This document shows, piece after piece, positions 44,821 through 53,636 of a DNA stretch of 64,000 nt. The notes under the pieces were generated by a model that saw only the letters and a program-made list of their open reading frames with translations, made no database searches and was not told the DNA's origin. This DNA comes from Gordonia jinghuaiqii (GTDB lineage Bacteria > Actinomycetota > Actinomycetes > Mycobacteriales > Mycobacteriaceae): positions 4,464,001 to 4,528,000 of the forward strand of contig NZ_CP059491.1 of the NCBI RefSeq assembly GCF_014041935.1, read 5' to 3'. Position 1 is the first letter of the stretch; each line of letters starts with the position of its first letter. The translations under genes and the position numbers were made by a program.

Positions 44821-45693
44821 TTGGCCGCACATTTGAAATCGAGACTTGGAGCGATGGTGCAGAGAAGACGAGGCGTTCTGGTGGCTCCGGCCTCCGACGA
44901 CCGCAAGGCACGCAAGGCACTGGCGTCGATCGCCGACGAAGTGGTCCTCGATCTCGAGGACGCGGTCACCCCCGCCAACAAGGATTCGGCGCGCGCCGCC
45001 GCCGCCGACCTGGTCGCCGAGTTCGGCGCCGAACGCGCAGTATCGTTGCGCATCAACGCGATCGACACCCCGTGGGCGCAGGCCGACCTCGCCGCCTGTG
45101 CACAGATGTCCGCCTTGACCTCGGTGGTGCTGCCCAAGGCCGACACCCCCGCCGATCTGCAGTCGGCCGACGCACAACTCGGCGACTCGTCCGCGCGTCT
45201 GCAGGCACTGCTCGAGACCCCGCGGGGCATCCGCGACGCCGGCGCGATCTGCGCCGCAACGGACCGGCTCGATGCGGTGATGATCGGATACGCCGATCTC
45301 GGCGCCTCCCTCGGCCGCGCCTCGGGACTGCCCATGCAGACCTGGCACGTCGTCCAGGAGACCGTCCTGCTCGCCGCCCGCGCGGCCGGCGTCGACGTGA
45401 TCGACGGCCCCCACCTCACGATCGCCGACGACGACGGTTTCCGCGACGCCAAACGGTGGGTACGCGACCTCGGCTTCGACGGGACCTGGGTCATCCATCC
45501 GGCCCAGCTCGCGAGCGCCATCGAGATCTTCACGCCGGACCAGGCCGCGATCGACGACGCACGCCGCGTGCTGGAAGCCCTCGAGAAGGCCGCCGCTGCC
45601 GGTGCCGGTGCCGCCGAACTCGACGGCCGGATGCTCGACGAGGCGCTGGCCGTCTCCGCGCGGCGGATTCTCGCGAAGGGAGCAGCAGAATGA
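44821..45693 (+). CDS. HpcH/HpaI/CitE-family CoA-ester lyase
   Basis: The 290-residue lyase has the LDLEDAVTPANKD metal-binding segment (about 42-54), the RINAIDTPWA loop (about 79-88), VVLPKAD, LLETPRGI and YADLGASLGR, where the acidic residue after the Tyr binds Mg. Members cleave citramalyl-CoA, malyl-CoA or 3-hydroxyacyl-CoA esters into pyruvate or glyoxylate plus an acyl-CoA. TTG 44821 has GGAGG seven bases upstream; ATG 44854 is the alternative. It is the first of three coupled genes ending with a CaiB transferase. Confidence 0.85.
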   Translation: MAAHLKSRLGAMVQRRRGVLVAPASDDRKARKALASIADEVVLDLEDAVTPANKDSARAAAADLVAEFGAERAVSLRINAIDTPWAQADLAACAQMSALTSVVLPKADTPADLQSADAQLGDSSARLQALLETPRGIRDAGAICAATDRLDAVMIGYADLGASLGRASGLPMQTWHVVQETVLLAARAAGVDVIDGPHLTIADDDGFRDAKRWVRDLGFDGTWVIHPAQLASAIEIFTPDQAAIDDARRVLEALEKAAAAGAGAAELDGRMLDEALAVSARRILAKGAAE

Positions 45694-46694
45694 GCGAGCC
45701 CGTCGCGGTCGGCGGCCCGTACTTCGACGAGCTGCGCCACGGACAGGTCTTCGACGACGCACCTTCGGTGACACTGACGTCCGGGCTGGCGGCCTCCCAT
45801 CAGGCGATCCTGGGCGATCGGCTGCGCCTGTCCCTCGACGCGCGCCTCGCGGCTCGCGTTCTCGGCCAGGGCACTCTCGCCCACCCCGGCCTGGTCACCG
45901 ACATCGCGATCGGTCAGTCGACGCTGGCCACGCACCACGTGAAGGCGAACCTCTTCTACCGCGGGCTGCGCTTCCTGAGCTATCCGGCGATCGGCGACAC
46001 GCTCACCACCGTCACCGAGGTGGTCGGATTGCGGGAGAACAAGTCCAAACCGGGTCGCGCTCCGACGGGACTGGCGGCGCTGCACATGATCACCACCGAT
46101 GACAACGGCGCCACCGTCCTCGACTTCTACCGCTGCGCGATGCTGCCTCTCTCGCCCGCCGCGGACCCGGACCGCGTCGTGCATGCCGACGACCTGAGCG
46201 CCATCGGCCCCGGCGACGATGCGCTACCGGCCACTCCGGAGTGGGATCTCGACGCCTACCGGTCCTCGGTTGGCGGGCAACACTTCTCAGAGGAGCTGGC
46301 CGGGCGGGTCTACCGGTCGAGTGCCGACGTCGTGTCCAGCGCCCCCGAACTCGCCCGCCTCTCCCTCAACATCGCCGCCACCCACCACGACGAGCGCGTC
46401 GCGGGCAAGGCCGCGGGCGGTCGGCTCGTCTACGGCGGGCACACCATCGGACTGGCTCTCTCCCAGGCGAATCGGGCGCTACCCAACCTGGTGACCGTTC
46501 TGGGCTGGGACTCCTGCGACCACACCGGGCCGGTCCACGAAGGCGACACCCTCAGTTCCGAGGTCCTCGTCGAGGAGGCCACCCCGCTGGCCACCGGCGG
46601 CGGCGTCCTGCGGCTGCGGTCCAGGGTCGTCGCACACGGCGACGGCGAAGGCCGAGACGTCCTCGACTGGCGCTATCAGGTCCTGATGGCCTGA
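45690..46694 (+). CDS. MaoC-like double-hotdog enoyl-CoA hydratase
   Basis: The 334-residue protein has two hotdog halves: residues about 1-150 contain YFDELRHGQVFDDAP and ITTDDNGATVLDFYRC, and about 175-334 contain LNIAATHHDERVAGKAAGG, GGHTIGLALSQANRA and VHEGDTLSSEVLVEE. It resembles itaconyl/mesaconyl-CoA hydratases paired with CitE-type lyases. The start overlaps the lyase stop by four bases. It would supply the 3-hydroxy-CoA substrate to the lyase. Confidence 0.85.
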   Translation: MSEPVAVGGPYFDELRHGQVFDDAPSVTLTSGLAASHQAILGDRLRLSLDARLAARVLGQGTLAHPGLVTDIAIGQSTLATHHVKANLFYRGLRFLSYPAIGDTLTTVTEVVGLRENKSKPGRAPTGLAALHMITTDDNGATVLDFYRCAMLPLSPAADPDRVVHADDLSAIGPGDDALPATPEWDLDAYRSSVGGQHFSEELAGRVYRSSADVVSSAPELARLSLNIAATHHDERVAGKAAGGRLVYGGHTIGLALSQANRALPNLVTVLGWDSCDHTGPVHEGDTLSSEVLVEEATPLATGGGVLRLRSRVVAHGDGEGRDVLDWRYQVLMA

Positions 46695-46750
46695 TGGCCT
46701 CCCCGCCCGGCCACCGCCCACATGTTGCTTCCGACAAGGAGTTTCCCCGC

Positions 46751-47890
46751 ATGACCACGAACCCCCGCCCGCTCGATGGTCTGCGCATCGTGGAGGTGTC
46801 GAGCTTCGTCGCCTCACCACTGTGCGGCCTGACACTGTCCCAGCTCGGCGCGGAGGTGATCCGCGTCGATCCGATCGGCGGCGCCGCCGACGTCAACCGC
46901 TGGCCGGTCACCGCCGACGGCAACTCGATCTACTGGAGCGGCCTGAACCGCGGCAAGAAGTCGGTGACCGCCGACTTCCGCGATCCCGCGGGCCAGAAGG
47001 TCATCCAGGATCTGGTCACCGGGAGCGGTCCCGGCGGCGGCATCCTGGTCACCAACGCCGGCGGCCGGGCATGGATGAGTCATGAAACGCTGTCCGCCAT
47101 ACGTTCCGACGTGATCACCCTGGAGCTCCTCGGCCGCACCGACGGCACACCCGGCGTGGACTACACCGTCAACGCCGCGCTGGGCTTCCCGTCGATCACC
47201 GGCCCCACCGACTACGCCGGAGTGGTCAACCATGCGCTGCCCGCCTGGGACGTCGCATGCGGTCTGTATGCGGCACTGGCCATCACCGCGGCCGTACGCC
47301 GCCGCGACCAGACCGGCGCGGGCGCACAGATCACGCTTCCGCTCGAGGACACCGCGCTGGCGATCGCCGGGACGCTGGGATACCTCACCGAGCCCCAGCT
47401 CGGCATCGGCAGCCGCCCCGCCACCGGCAATGACGTCTACGGAACGTATGGAACGGATTTCGTCGCCGCCGACGGTGGGCGCTTCATGCTGGTCGCGCTG
47501 ACACCCCGCCATTTCCGCGATCTCGTGGCCATGACCGGGGTCGGCGACGCGGTGGCTGCCGTCGAGCAGGCCCTGGGCGCGGACTTCACCAAAGAGGCGG
47601 ACCGCTACGCCCATCGCGGGGTGCTCACGCCGCTGTTCGCGGCCTGGTTCGCCCGGCACACCTCGGCCGAGATCGAAGCTGCCCTCGAGAAGGCGTCGGT
47701 ACTGTCCGAGCGCTATCGCACCTTCGGCGAGGTCGTCGAATCCGGAGCGCTGCAGAGTAATCCGCTGTTCGCCGAACTCGATCAGCCCGGCATCGGCACG
47801 TACCTCGCCGCCGGACTCCCGGCGATCTTCGACGGGGAGCACTACTTCAGCGGCCCCGCCCCGGAACTCGGCTCGTCTACCGGGTTCTGA
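46751..47890 (+). CDS. CaiB/BaiF-type CoA transferase (C5-CoA cluster)
   Basis: This 379-residue class III CoA transferase has LRIVEVSSFVASPLCG (11-26), GLNRGKKSVTADFRDP (64-79) and the catalytic Asp167 in PAWDVACG. In itaconate degradation a CaiB-type enzyme serves as itaconate CoA-transferase ahead of the hydratase and lyase, which is the same set as here. It starts 56 bases after the MaoC gene. Its last 13 bases run into a region that holds a decayed gene on the other strand. Confidence 0.9.
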   Translation: MTTNPRPLDGLRIVEVSSFVASPLCGLTLSQLGAEVIRVDPIGGAADVNRWPVTADGNSIYWSGLNRGKKSVTADFRDPAGQKVIQDLVTGSGPGGGILVTNAGGRAWMSHETLSAIRSDVITLELLGRTDGTPGVDYTVNAALGFPSITGPTDYAGVVNHALPAWDVACGLYAALAITAAVRRRDQTGAGAQITLPLEDTALAIAGTLGYLTEPQLGIGSRPATGNDVYGTYGTDFVAADGGRFMLVALTPRHFRDLVAMTGVGDAVAAVEQALGADFTKEADRYAHRGVLTPLFAAWFARHTSAEIEAALEKASVLSERYRTFGEVVESGALQSNPLFAELDQPGIGTYLAAGLPAIFDGEHYFSGPAPELGSSTGF

Positions 47891-47939
47891 CCCTTCGAGA
47901 CATTCGCACGCCCGCTCCTCGCCGGAGCGAGGTACGCGG

Positions 47940-48069
47940 GTCGTCCGGATCACCTGTGCGCGAGATGATCCGGACGCGGCGGCCGCCGAACGGCTCCTGC
48001 AGCGGGGTGATGTTGCCACCGGAGGCATGCAGACAATTCGAATCGAAATAGAGCGCCGACCCGGCCGGC
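47940..48069 (-). pseudogene. Remnant of a PhyH/EctD-like 2-oxoglutarate dioxygenase
   Basis: Just after the thioesterase stop, the minus strand translates to LYFDSNCLHASGGNITPL followed by GRRVRIISR. This closely resembles the distal iron-binding His segment of phytanoyl-CoA dioxygenases and especially ectoine hydroxylase (FDSN-MHGSNGNITP). No start, N-terminal part or HxD motif is present, so only a fragment of about 40 residues remains. The perfect GTCCGGATCA hairpin (47943-47952 with 47966-47975) lies in it and may terminate transcription for the CaiB gene. Confidence 0.5.
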
Positions 48070-48858
48070 TCAGATGTGTTGCAACACCACGGTCGCGATC
48101 GACGACGCCTTGCCCGAGGAATTGGCCGAGACCACGCGCACCACCGACAGCGATCGACCACGGTGGCAGATCTCCGAGGTGAATGTGGTCGTGTCGGCGG
48201 CATCGCACGGGCGGACGTAGGTGATGTCGACGCTGGTGGTCCGCAGATCCCCCGTCGCCCCGACCGCGGAGGTGGCCGCGAGCTCCGAGGCACAGACCAG
48301 GATTCCACCGTGCACACTGCCCATGCCGTTCGCCGACAGGACGGTCGGCGCCATCGTGAGTTCGTTCGGCCCGGTCTCGACGAGTCCGAGCTGGTCGCGA
48401 ACAGGTCCGTCCGGCGCATCGAGGACTTCGTGTGTCGCGTGAGCCCCCGGGGTGGTCGGCGCCTCGACGAGATGTGAGCGCTGGATCATCGTCGCGATCG
48501 TACGACCGGAGGGGTCGAACACCGCGCCGGTCGTCATCGCACCCCGCTCGTCGCGTGCGACGAGTTCACCGGTCACCCGCAACGGCGACCCGTCGAGGGG
48601 CGGGTCGGCGACGAAGTCCACGCGGATCCCGAGGGAGACCGGCCAGCGTCCGGCCGGACTCCCGGCGTCGACGATGTATCCGGTGACATCGTCGAGGGCC
48701 ACGGCCAGCGCACCGCGGTTCACCCCGGCCGCCGAGTCGGCGAGCCACGGCCCGCCCTCGGTGCGCGCCTGTCCGCGTTCCGCCGAGATCGAGTGGCCGG
48801 AGATCCGCAGCATCACCTCGGGGCCGCCGATGTGGAAGAGAGAAGAAGTCGTGGTCAT
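48070..48858 (-). CDS. Double-hotdog acyl-CoA thioesterase (PaaI-like)
   Basis: The 262-residue product has two hotdog halves, GVNRGALAVALDDVTGY (about 45-61) and GSVHGGILVCASELAA (about 181-196). The helix-starting Asp/Glu after the Gly-rich turn is the usual catalytic position of PaaI-type thioesterases. It hydrolyses acyl-CoA, perhaps to release CoA from dead-end esters of the neighbouring cluster. A GGAG ribosome site precedes ATG 48858. It is monocistronic. Confidence 0.85.
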   Translation of the reverse strand: MTTTSSLFHIGGPEVMLRISGHSISAERGQARTEGGPWLADSAAGVNRGALAVALDDVTGYIVDAGSPAGRWPVSLGIRVDFVADPPLDGSPLRVTGELVARDERGAMTTGAVFDPSGRTIATMIQRSHLVEAPTTPGAHATHEVLDAPDGPVRDQLGLVETGPNELTMAPTVLSANGMGSVHGGILVCASELAATSAVGATGDLRTTSVDITYVRPCDAADTTTFTSEICHRGRSLSVVRVVSANSSGKASSIATVVLQHI

Positions 48859-48901
48859 GATCTCCAGAGTGCATCGACGCGGTCACGGCGTCGCGCGGGG
48901 G

Positions 48902-50266
48902 TCACCGGTCCTCAGCCCTGCGAACGTCGGCGTACTCGAGGATCACCTCGACGGCGCGCGCCGCACTCTGGCACGCCCCCTCCATGGTGGTTGTCCAATC
49001 GGTTTTGGTCCAATCCCCCGCCAGCGCAAGGCCATCCACCTCGGTGCGCTGGTCGGGTCGGATGCCCGCGGTACCGGGTCGTTGCGCGAAAGTCGATTTC
49101 GGCATGCGGACGACATGGCTGTGGACAACCCGGGCGTCGGCGGCCTGCGGGTAGTACTTCCGCAGCATGTCCATCTGGATGTCGGTGATCTCCTCGTTCG
49201 TCTTGCCGATGAGATCGTAGGACGCCGAGACCGTCGTCGAATAGAAGTGGTTGTCCCGCGGTTCACGACCGTGCATGCGCTGGCGGTCCCACACCTGTTC
49301 GAGCACTCCCTCACCGCCGTACAGGATTTCGCCCCAGTCGGTCATCCCGATGGACCGGTCGAGATAGAGATTCACGCTGACGATGGGTACCGGGGTGAGG
49401 TTGTCGACGGCCTCGTAGATCCGTTCGTGACCCGGGACCTGATCGAGCAGGCCCTTCACGCCCCATACCGGGACCGCGCAGATCACCGCGTCCGCCGAGA
49501 TGGTCTCGCCGTCGGCCAGCCGCACACCGGTGACAGTGCCGTCGTCGACCTCGATCGCCGACACCACCGCCCGGTGCCGCACCTGGACACCGGCGTCGGC
49601 GAAACGCTTCTCGGCACCCTCGATGAACAGGGTGTCGAGGTCGACGGTGGGGTAGCCGATCGAGATCGGCGTCCGTGTCTGTACCGCTCGGCGGGCCCCG
49701 GTCACGAGGAGATCGGCCGGCACCTTGGCCGAGGAGATGTCCGGCTTGTCGCCGGTGAGTCCGATGACGATGCCGTCCCACAACGCGGCGCGCGCCGACT
49801 GCGGCAGACCTATCCGCCGGAACCACTCGTCGGCGGTGATCTCGTCGAGCCATGCCGGCTGACGAAACGCCTGCCGGATCAGCGTGACCTGCGCGCGAGC
49901 GGTGCGGAGCCGGTCCAGGCCGGTGACGCCGGGTAGGTCCCCGACCGCGGCACGAAGCCCGGCCAGACCGCCGAATGCCGACCTGCGGGTGGCGCCGCCG
50001 GGCATCCGGGACGTCATGTGGCCCGGGAATGCGACGTGCTCGCGGGTGCCGACGCTCTCCAGATAGCGCATGAGGTGCTCATACCCGCTCGCGAAGACGT
50101 GTTGCCCGTTGTCGGGCACGTCGTCGACCGCGGGCAACGGCATCGAGATGGTGCGGCCGCCGAGCGAGCCGCGTCGTTCGAGCAGTGTCACCCGCTGCCC
50201 CGCCTCGGCAAGCCATACCGCCGAGGCCAGACCGGCGAGTCCCCCACCCACGACCACGCAATGCAT
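48902..50266 (-). CDS. FAD-dependent oxidoreductase, squalene/phytoene-desaturase-like (HpnE type)
   Basis: The 454-residue flavoprotein begins with the dinucleotide-binding fold VVVGGGLAGLASAVWLAEAG and has GGRTI after the first Rossmann segment. It ends with LALAGDWTKTDWTTTMEGACQSAARAVE, the FAD-binding GDW...MEGA motif shared by HpnE and carotenoid desaturases. It may oxidise a terpenoid hydrocarbon. No phytoene or squalene synthase is next to it. ATG 50266 has no ribosome site, but TATCGT (50272-50277 on the minus strand) is a good -10, so the mRNA is probably leaderless. Confidence 0.85.
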   Translation of the reverse strand: MHCVVVGGGLAGLASAVWLAEAGQRVTLLERRGSLGGRTISMPLPAVDDVPDNGQHVFASGYEHLMRYLESVGTREHVAFPGHMTSRMPGGATRRSAFGGLAGLRAAVGDLPGVTGLDRLRTARAQVTLIRQAFRQPAWLDEITADEWFRRIGLPQSARAALWDGIVIGLTGDKPDISSAKVPADLLVTGARRAVQTRTPISIGYPTVDLDTLFIEGAEKRFADAGVQVRHRAVVSAIEVDDGTVTGVRLADGETISADAVICAVPVWGVKGLLDQVPGHERIYEAVDNLTPVPIVSVNLYLDRSIGMTDWGEILYGGEGVLEQVWDRQRMHGREPRDNHFYSTTVSASYDLIGKTNEEITDIQMDMLRKYYPQAADARVVHSHVVRMPKSTFAQRPGTAGIRPDQRTEVDGLALAGDWTKTDWTTTMEGACQSAARAVEVILEYADVRRAEDR

Positions 50267-50282
50267 GGGGACACGATAGCGG

Positions 50283-51551
50283 TCAGCGCTGACCGCTGCC
50301 GGGGGTTGACCGGGGTCGGGCGTCGCCGACCGCGTCCGCAGCGGGGACCGGGCCGGTGATCTTGACGTTCTTGGCCGCGACGAGAGCCGACAGGGCCTGC
50401 GGCACCAGCACGAGGCCGAGCACCGCCATCGCCAGGGTCCACGAACCGGTGAGGTCATGGATGCCGCCGATGAGGATCGGTCCGGCGGCGGCGGTGAGAT
50501 AGCCGACCGATTGCGCCATCCCGGAGACCTGCGCGGTCTGCCGGGATCCGGAGCTGCGCAGAACCATGAAGAGCAGGGCCAGGCTGATGGAGGCGCCGGG
50601 CCCGGCCATCACGCAGGCCGCCCAGAACCCGGGCCACACATCGGTGGTCACCAGTCCCACGAATCCCGAGGCGCAGACGGCGAGCACCACCAGGGTGACG
50701 AGGCGCTGGTCGGCGAAACGACCGGCGACGATCGGCGCGAGGAGAGACATGATCAGGGCGACGACCTGTGCGGTGGCGAGCACTGCCCCGGCTCGCACCG
50801 GCGTCATCCCGTCGTCGACCAGGTACTGCGGGAGCCAGGCCGCAAAGGTGTAGAAGATCAGCGACTGGGTGCCCATGAACACCGTGATCGCCCAGGCGAT
50901 CGGGTTTCTCAGCAACGACGAGGTGGGGGCGGCCGCCGTCACGCGATGAACCAGCGGGAGCTGTGGCACCCACACCACCACGGCGACCAGCGCGACGAGC
51001 GCCCACGAGGCCAGTGCCAGGCGCCAGTTCCCGCCCAGCGCGTCGCTGATCGGGACGCTCACACCGGAGGCGACCGCCGCGCCTGCGGACAACGTCATCG
51101 AATACAGGCCCGTCATCAGTCCGGACCGGTGGGCGAAGTCCCGTTTGATCAGCGCAGGCAACACCACGTTGCACGTACCGATGGCGACGCCGATGACGGC
51201 CGATCCGACGAACAGCGCCGGCGACGACGGCAACAACCGAACCGCGATCCCGGCGACCAGCACGAGCAGCGCACCGAAGATGACGCGCTCGATGCCGAAC
51301 CGGCTGGCGAGCCGTGGTGCGACGAGCGCCGAGATCCCGAAGAAGAGAACCGGCAACGCGGTCAGCAGGCCTGCTGCCGCGCTGCTGAACCCCAGATCGT
51401 CGGAGATCGCCCCGATCAACGGGCCGACTGCCACCACTGCGGGCCGGAGGTTCGCCGCCACCACCATCACCCCGACCGCGGTGATGACCACACCGGCGCC
51501 GACCCGCTCGTTGCCCGACCGGGTCGGCCGGTTCACCGGAAGTGCATTCAC
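50283..51551 (-). CDS. MFS transporter, CynX/NimT family
   Basis: The 422-residue membrane protein has twelve hydrophobic segments and the CynX-type LRPAVVAVGPLIGAISDDLG (about 35-54). It has LASRFGIERV in place of motif A. Family members transport cyanate or 2-nitroimidazole. The C-terminal tail is polar, ending PRSTPGSGQR. It lies 16 bases upstream of the FAD oxidoreductase and on the same strand, but that gene appears to have its own promoter. Confidence 0.88.
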   Translation of the reverse strand: MNALPVNRPTRSGNERVGAGVVITAVGVMVVAANLRPAVVAVGPLIGAISDDLGFSSAAAGLLTALPVLFFGISALVAPRLASRFGIERVIFGALLVLVAGIAVRLLPSSPALFVGSAVIGVAIGTCNVVLPALIKRDFAHRSGLMTGLYSMTLSAGAAVASGVSVPISDALGGNWRLALASWALVALVAVVVWVPQLPLVHRVTAAAPTSSLLRNPIAWAITVFMGTQSLIFYTFAAWLPQYLVDDGMTPVRAGAVLATAQVVALIMSLLAPIVAGRFADQRLVTLVVLAVCASGFVGLVTTDVWPGFWAACVMAGPGASISLALLFMVLRSSGSRQTAQVSGMAQSVGYLTAAAGPILIGGIHDLTGSWTLAMAVLGLVLVPQALSALVAAKNVKITGPVPAADAVGDARPRSTPGSGQR

Positions 51552-51624
51552 GGTGCGGGAGAGTAGGAGACGAAGGCGGTCGGTGTCCGCGGGGGCGGGG
51601 TGATCCGCTTCGACACGCGATCAC

Positions 51625-52485
51625 TCAACCAGGCAGCGTCTCTCCGCCGATCGGCGCCAGCACCTCTCCGGTGTAGTACGACGACAGTTGCTCCGCGGCG
51701 AAGAACACATACGACGGTGCGATCTCGTCCGGTTGGGCGGCCCGCCCCATGGGCGCCTGGGTTCCGAAATCCTTGACCGCCTCCGCCGGCATCGTCGCCG
51801 GGATGAGCGGTGTCCACACCGGGCCGGGCGCGACACAGTTGACGCGGATCTTCCTCTTCATCAACGACTGCGCCAGCGAGTAGGTCAATGCGAGCACCGC
51901 ACCTTTGGTCGCCGAGTAGTCGATCAGGCTGTCGTTACCGCGCAACCCGTTGATCGACGAGGTGTTGATGATCGCGCCGCCGCCGGTGAGGTGCGGGACC
52001 GCGGCCCGCGTCGTGTGGAAGAAGCTGTCGATGTTGACGTCGAAGGTGCGTCGCCACTGCTCGGGCGTGAGCTCGAGGAAGTCGTCGACGACCTCCTGGT
52101 AGGCCACATTGTTGACGAGGATGTTCAGCGCCCCGAGATCGTCGACGGTCCGCTTGACGATGTCGGTGCAGTGTGCCGGATCGGCGAGATCGCCACGGTA
52201 GGCACGTGCTTGGCGGCCTTCGGCGTCGATCAGCTCGACGGTGTGCCGCGCATCGTTGTCCTCTTCGAGGTAGGCGATCGCGACGTCGGCGCCCTCCTTG
52301 GCGAAGGCGACGGCCACCGCGCGGCCGATCCCGGAATCGCCGCCGGTGATCAGCGCGGTCTTACCGGCCAGCAGATCGCGGCCACGGTAGTCGCGCATCT
52401 CGTCGCGAGGCCGATCCGGCATGTCGGCGGTCTCGCCCGGGTACGGAATGGTCGTCGGCTCGTGCACGGGATTCTCATCGCTCAT
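51625..52485 (-). CDS. SDR oxidoreductase, general-stress YdaD/YhdF-like
   Basis: This 286-residue SDR has a long polar N-terminus (1-38) before TGGDSGIG (47-54), Ser177, Tyr190 and Lys194, and it ends with GGETLPG. These are features of the bacterial general-stress SDRs similar to YdaD and YhxC, some of which are under sigma B control in Bacillus. A SigF-type promoter candidate (GTTT at 52518-52521, GGGCAC at 52496-52501, read on the minus strand) ends ten bases upstream of the ATG. The open frame to 52704 is not coding. Confidence 0.88.
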   Translation of the reverse strand: MSDENPVHEPTTIPYPGETADMPDRPRDEMRDYRGRDLLAGKTALITGGDSGIGRAVAVAFAKEGADVAIAYLEEDNDARHTVELIDAEGRQARAYRGDLADPAHCTDIVKRTVDDLGALNILVNNVAYQEVVDDFLELTPEQWRRTFDVNIDSFFHTTRAAVPHLTGGGAIINTSSINGLRGNDSLIDYSATKGAVLALTYSLAQSLMKRKIRVNCVAPGPVWTPLIPATMPAEAVKDFGTQAPMGRAAQPDEIAPSYVFFAAEQLSSYYTGEVLAPIGGETLPG

Positions 52486-52495
52486 GGGAGGACGG

Positions 52496-52521
52496 GTGCC
52501 CGGGTAGGGGCGCCGGGAAAC
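52496..52521 (-). promoter_or_regulatory. Candidate SigF-type promoter P4
   Basis: Read on the minus strand: GTTT, 16 bases, GGGCAC. It is upstream of the YdaD-like SDR and has the same spacing as three other sites nearby. Confidence 0.5.
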
Positions 52522-52570
52522 ATGAACCGTGCGGCCCGGCCGCCCCGATCGAGACGACCGGGCACGGCGA

Positions 52571-52678
52571 TCAGGGTGCCTCGTCGGGCACCTCTTGGTC
52601 GAGCTTCTCGTCGAGACTCTCGCTCGTTCGGCTACCCGGGTGGTGTCGCCGCCCAACACCCGGGGTGACCTGCGGCAC
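52571..52678 (-). pseudogene. Possible remnant or tiny ORF with a DUF5709-like ending
   Basis: A 35-codon minus-strand frame ends SESLDEKLDQEVPDEAP, which resembles the C-terminus of DUF5709 proteins. The rest of the family is missing and there is no ribosome site. It fills most of the 341-base gap between the SDR and the PAS-ANTAR gene, apart from the SigF-type site and an AT-richer stretch at 52749-52815 that may hold the promoter of the latter. Confidence 0.3.
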
Positions 52679-52826
52679 GGGGCCAGGCCGGGGCGCGTGT
52701 TCACTTTCGTGACGAGCTCGTGGACGGATTACGTCCGGCGCAGGCCGCCAGGTAAACTCCTACTTTGCCCGAGACCGTTGGCATCCTTGTTGATTTCGCG
52801 TTGTTTTCGCAGCTCTAGGGGTGATA

Positions 52827-53474
52827 GTGCCGAACACCGACCATCGCACTGCCGGCGATTCCCGTATTCGCCACGTAGGTAGTTTCCGGTTCCTCTTCGA
52901 CACCGAGCAGTGGGAGTGGTCCGACGAGGTGGCCGAGATGCACGGCTACCGTCCGGGCGAGGTCACCCCGACCACCGAACTGCTCGCAAGCCACAAGCAT
53001 CCCGACGATCGTCATGCCTTCGACGAAATGGTCGCGACGATGCTGAGCCGGCGCACCCCGTTCTCCAGCCGTCATCGCATCATCGACACGTCGGGCCAGG
53101 TGCACCACGTCGCGGTGGTCTCACAGCAGATCCTCGACGATGCGGGTACCCCAGTCGGCGCCGAGGGCTTCTACCTCGACCTGAACGGCTTCGACGAAGA
53201 AGCCGTCAAAGACCGCGTCGACGAGCATGTTGCGAGGTTCCGGGAGCACCAGGGAGTAATCGAACAGGCCAAGGGCATGATCTCGCTCGCCTACGGGGTG
53301 AGTGCCGATCGCGCCTTCGAGGTGATGCGCTGGCGATCACAGACGGCCAACGTCAAGGTCAACGAGCTCGCGCGCAGCATCGTCTCCGGCGTCCACACCC
53401 ACATCGTGCTGCCCGACCCGGTTCGTCAGTCCTTCGACCACCTCCTCTTGAACGCGCACCAGTCCGACAACTGA
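52827..53474 (+). CDS. PAS and ANTAR domain protein (RNA-binding antiterminator)
   Basis: The 215-residue protein has an N-terminal PAS domain (about 18-125, WEWSDEVAEMHGYRPGEV, FSSRHRIIDTSGQVHHV) and a C-terminal ANTAR domain (about 145-200, VIEQAKGMISLAYGVSADRAFEVMRW), which binds paired hairpins in nascent RNA to prevent termination. Actinobacteria carry several such proteins. GTG 52827 has a better-placed AGGGG than GTG 52821. The PAS ligand is unknown. Confidence 0.9.
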   Translation: MPNTDHRTAGDSRIRHVGSFRFLFDTEQWEWSDEVAEMHGYRPGEVTPTTELLASHKHPDDRHAFDEMVATMLSRRTPFSSRHRIIDTSGQVHHVAVVSQQILDDAGTPVGAEGFYLDLNGFDEEAVKDRVDEHVARFREHQGVIEQAKGMISLAYGVSADRAFEVMRWRSQTANVKVNELARSIVSGVHTHIVLPDPVRQSFDHLLLNAHQSDN

Positions 53475-53506
53475 TCTGCGTCCGGCCCTCGCCGGACTCA
53501 CTCCGG

Positions 53507-53532
53507 GTTTCGCCGCCACCGTCACGGGGTAC
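53507..53532 (+). promoter_or_regulatory. Candidate SigF-type promoter P1
   Basis: GTTT, 16 bases, GGGTAC. This is very close to the mycobacterial SigF consensus GTTT-N15-17-GGGTAT. It lies 104 bases before the glycosyltransferase start at 53637. Confidence 0.65.
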
Positions 53533-53636
53533 CCGCGCACGCGAGCACGCGCCGCGTCGTCATGCCCTTCGACGCTGCTGCCGGCCTCGCTTGTACCCGG
53601 TTGAGAAGCAGCCGTTCAGACACGGAGTGAACGGAT

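Noticed and set aside
44700..46184. N-terminal half of the 878-codon frame with the acyl-CoA dehydrogenase
   Set aside because: It crosses the divergent promoter and runs antisense to the lyase and MaoC genes; the enzyme begins at 44699.
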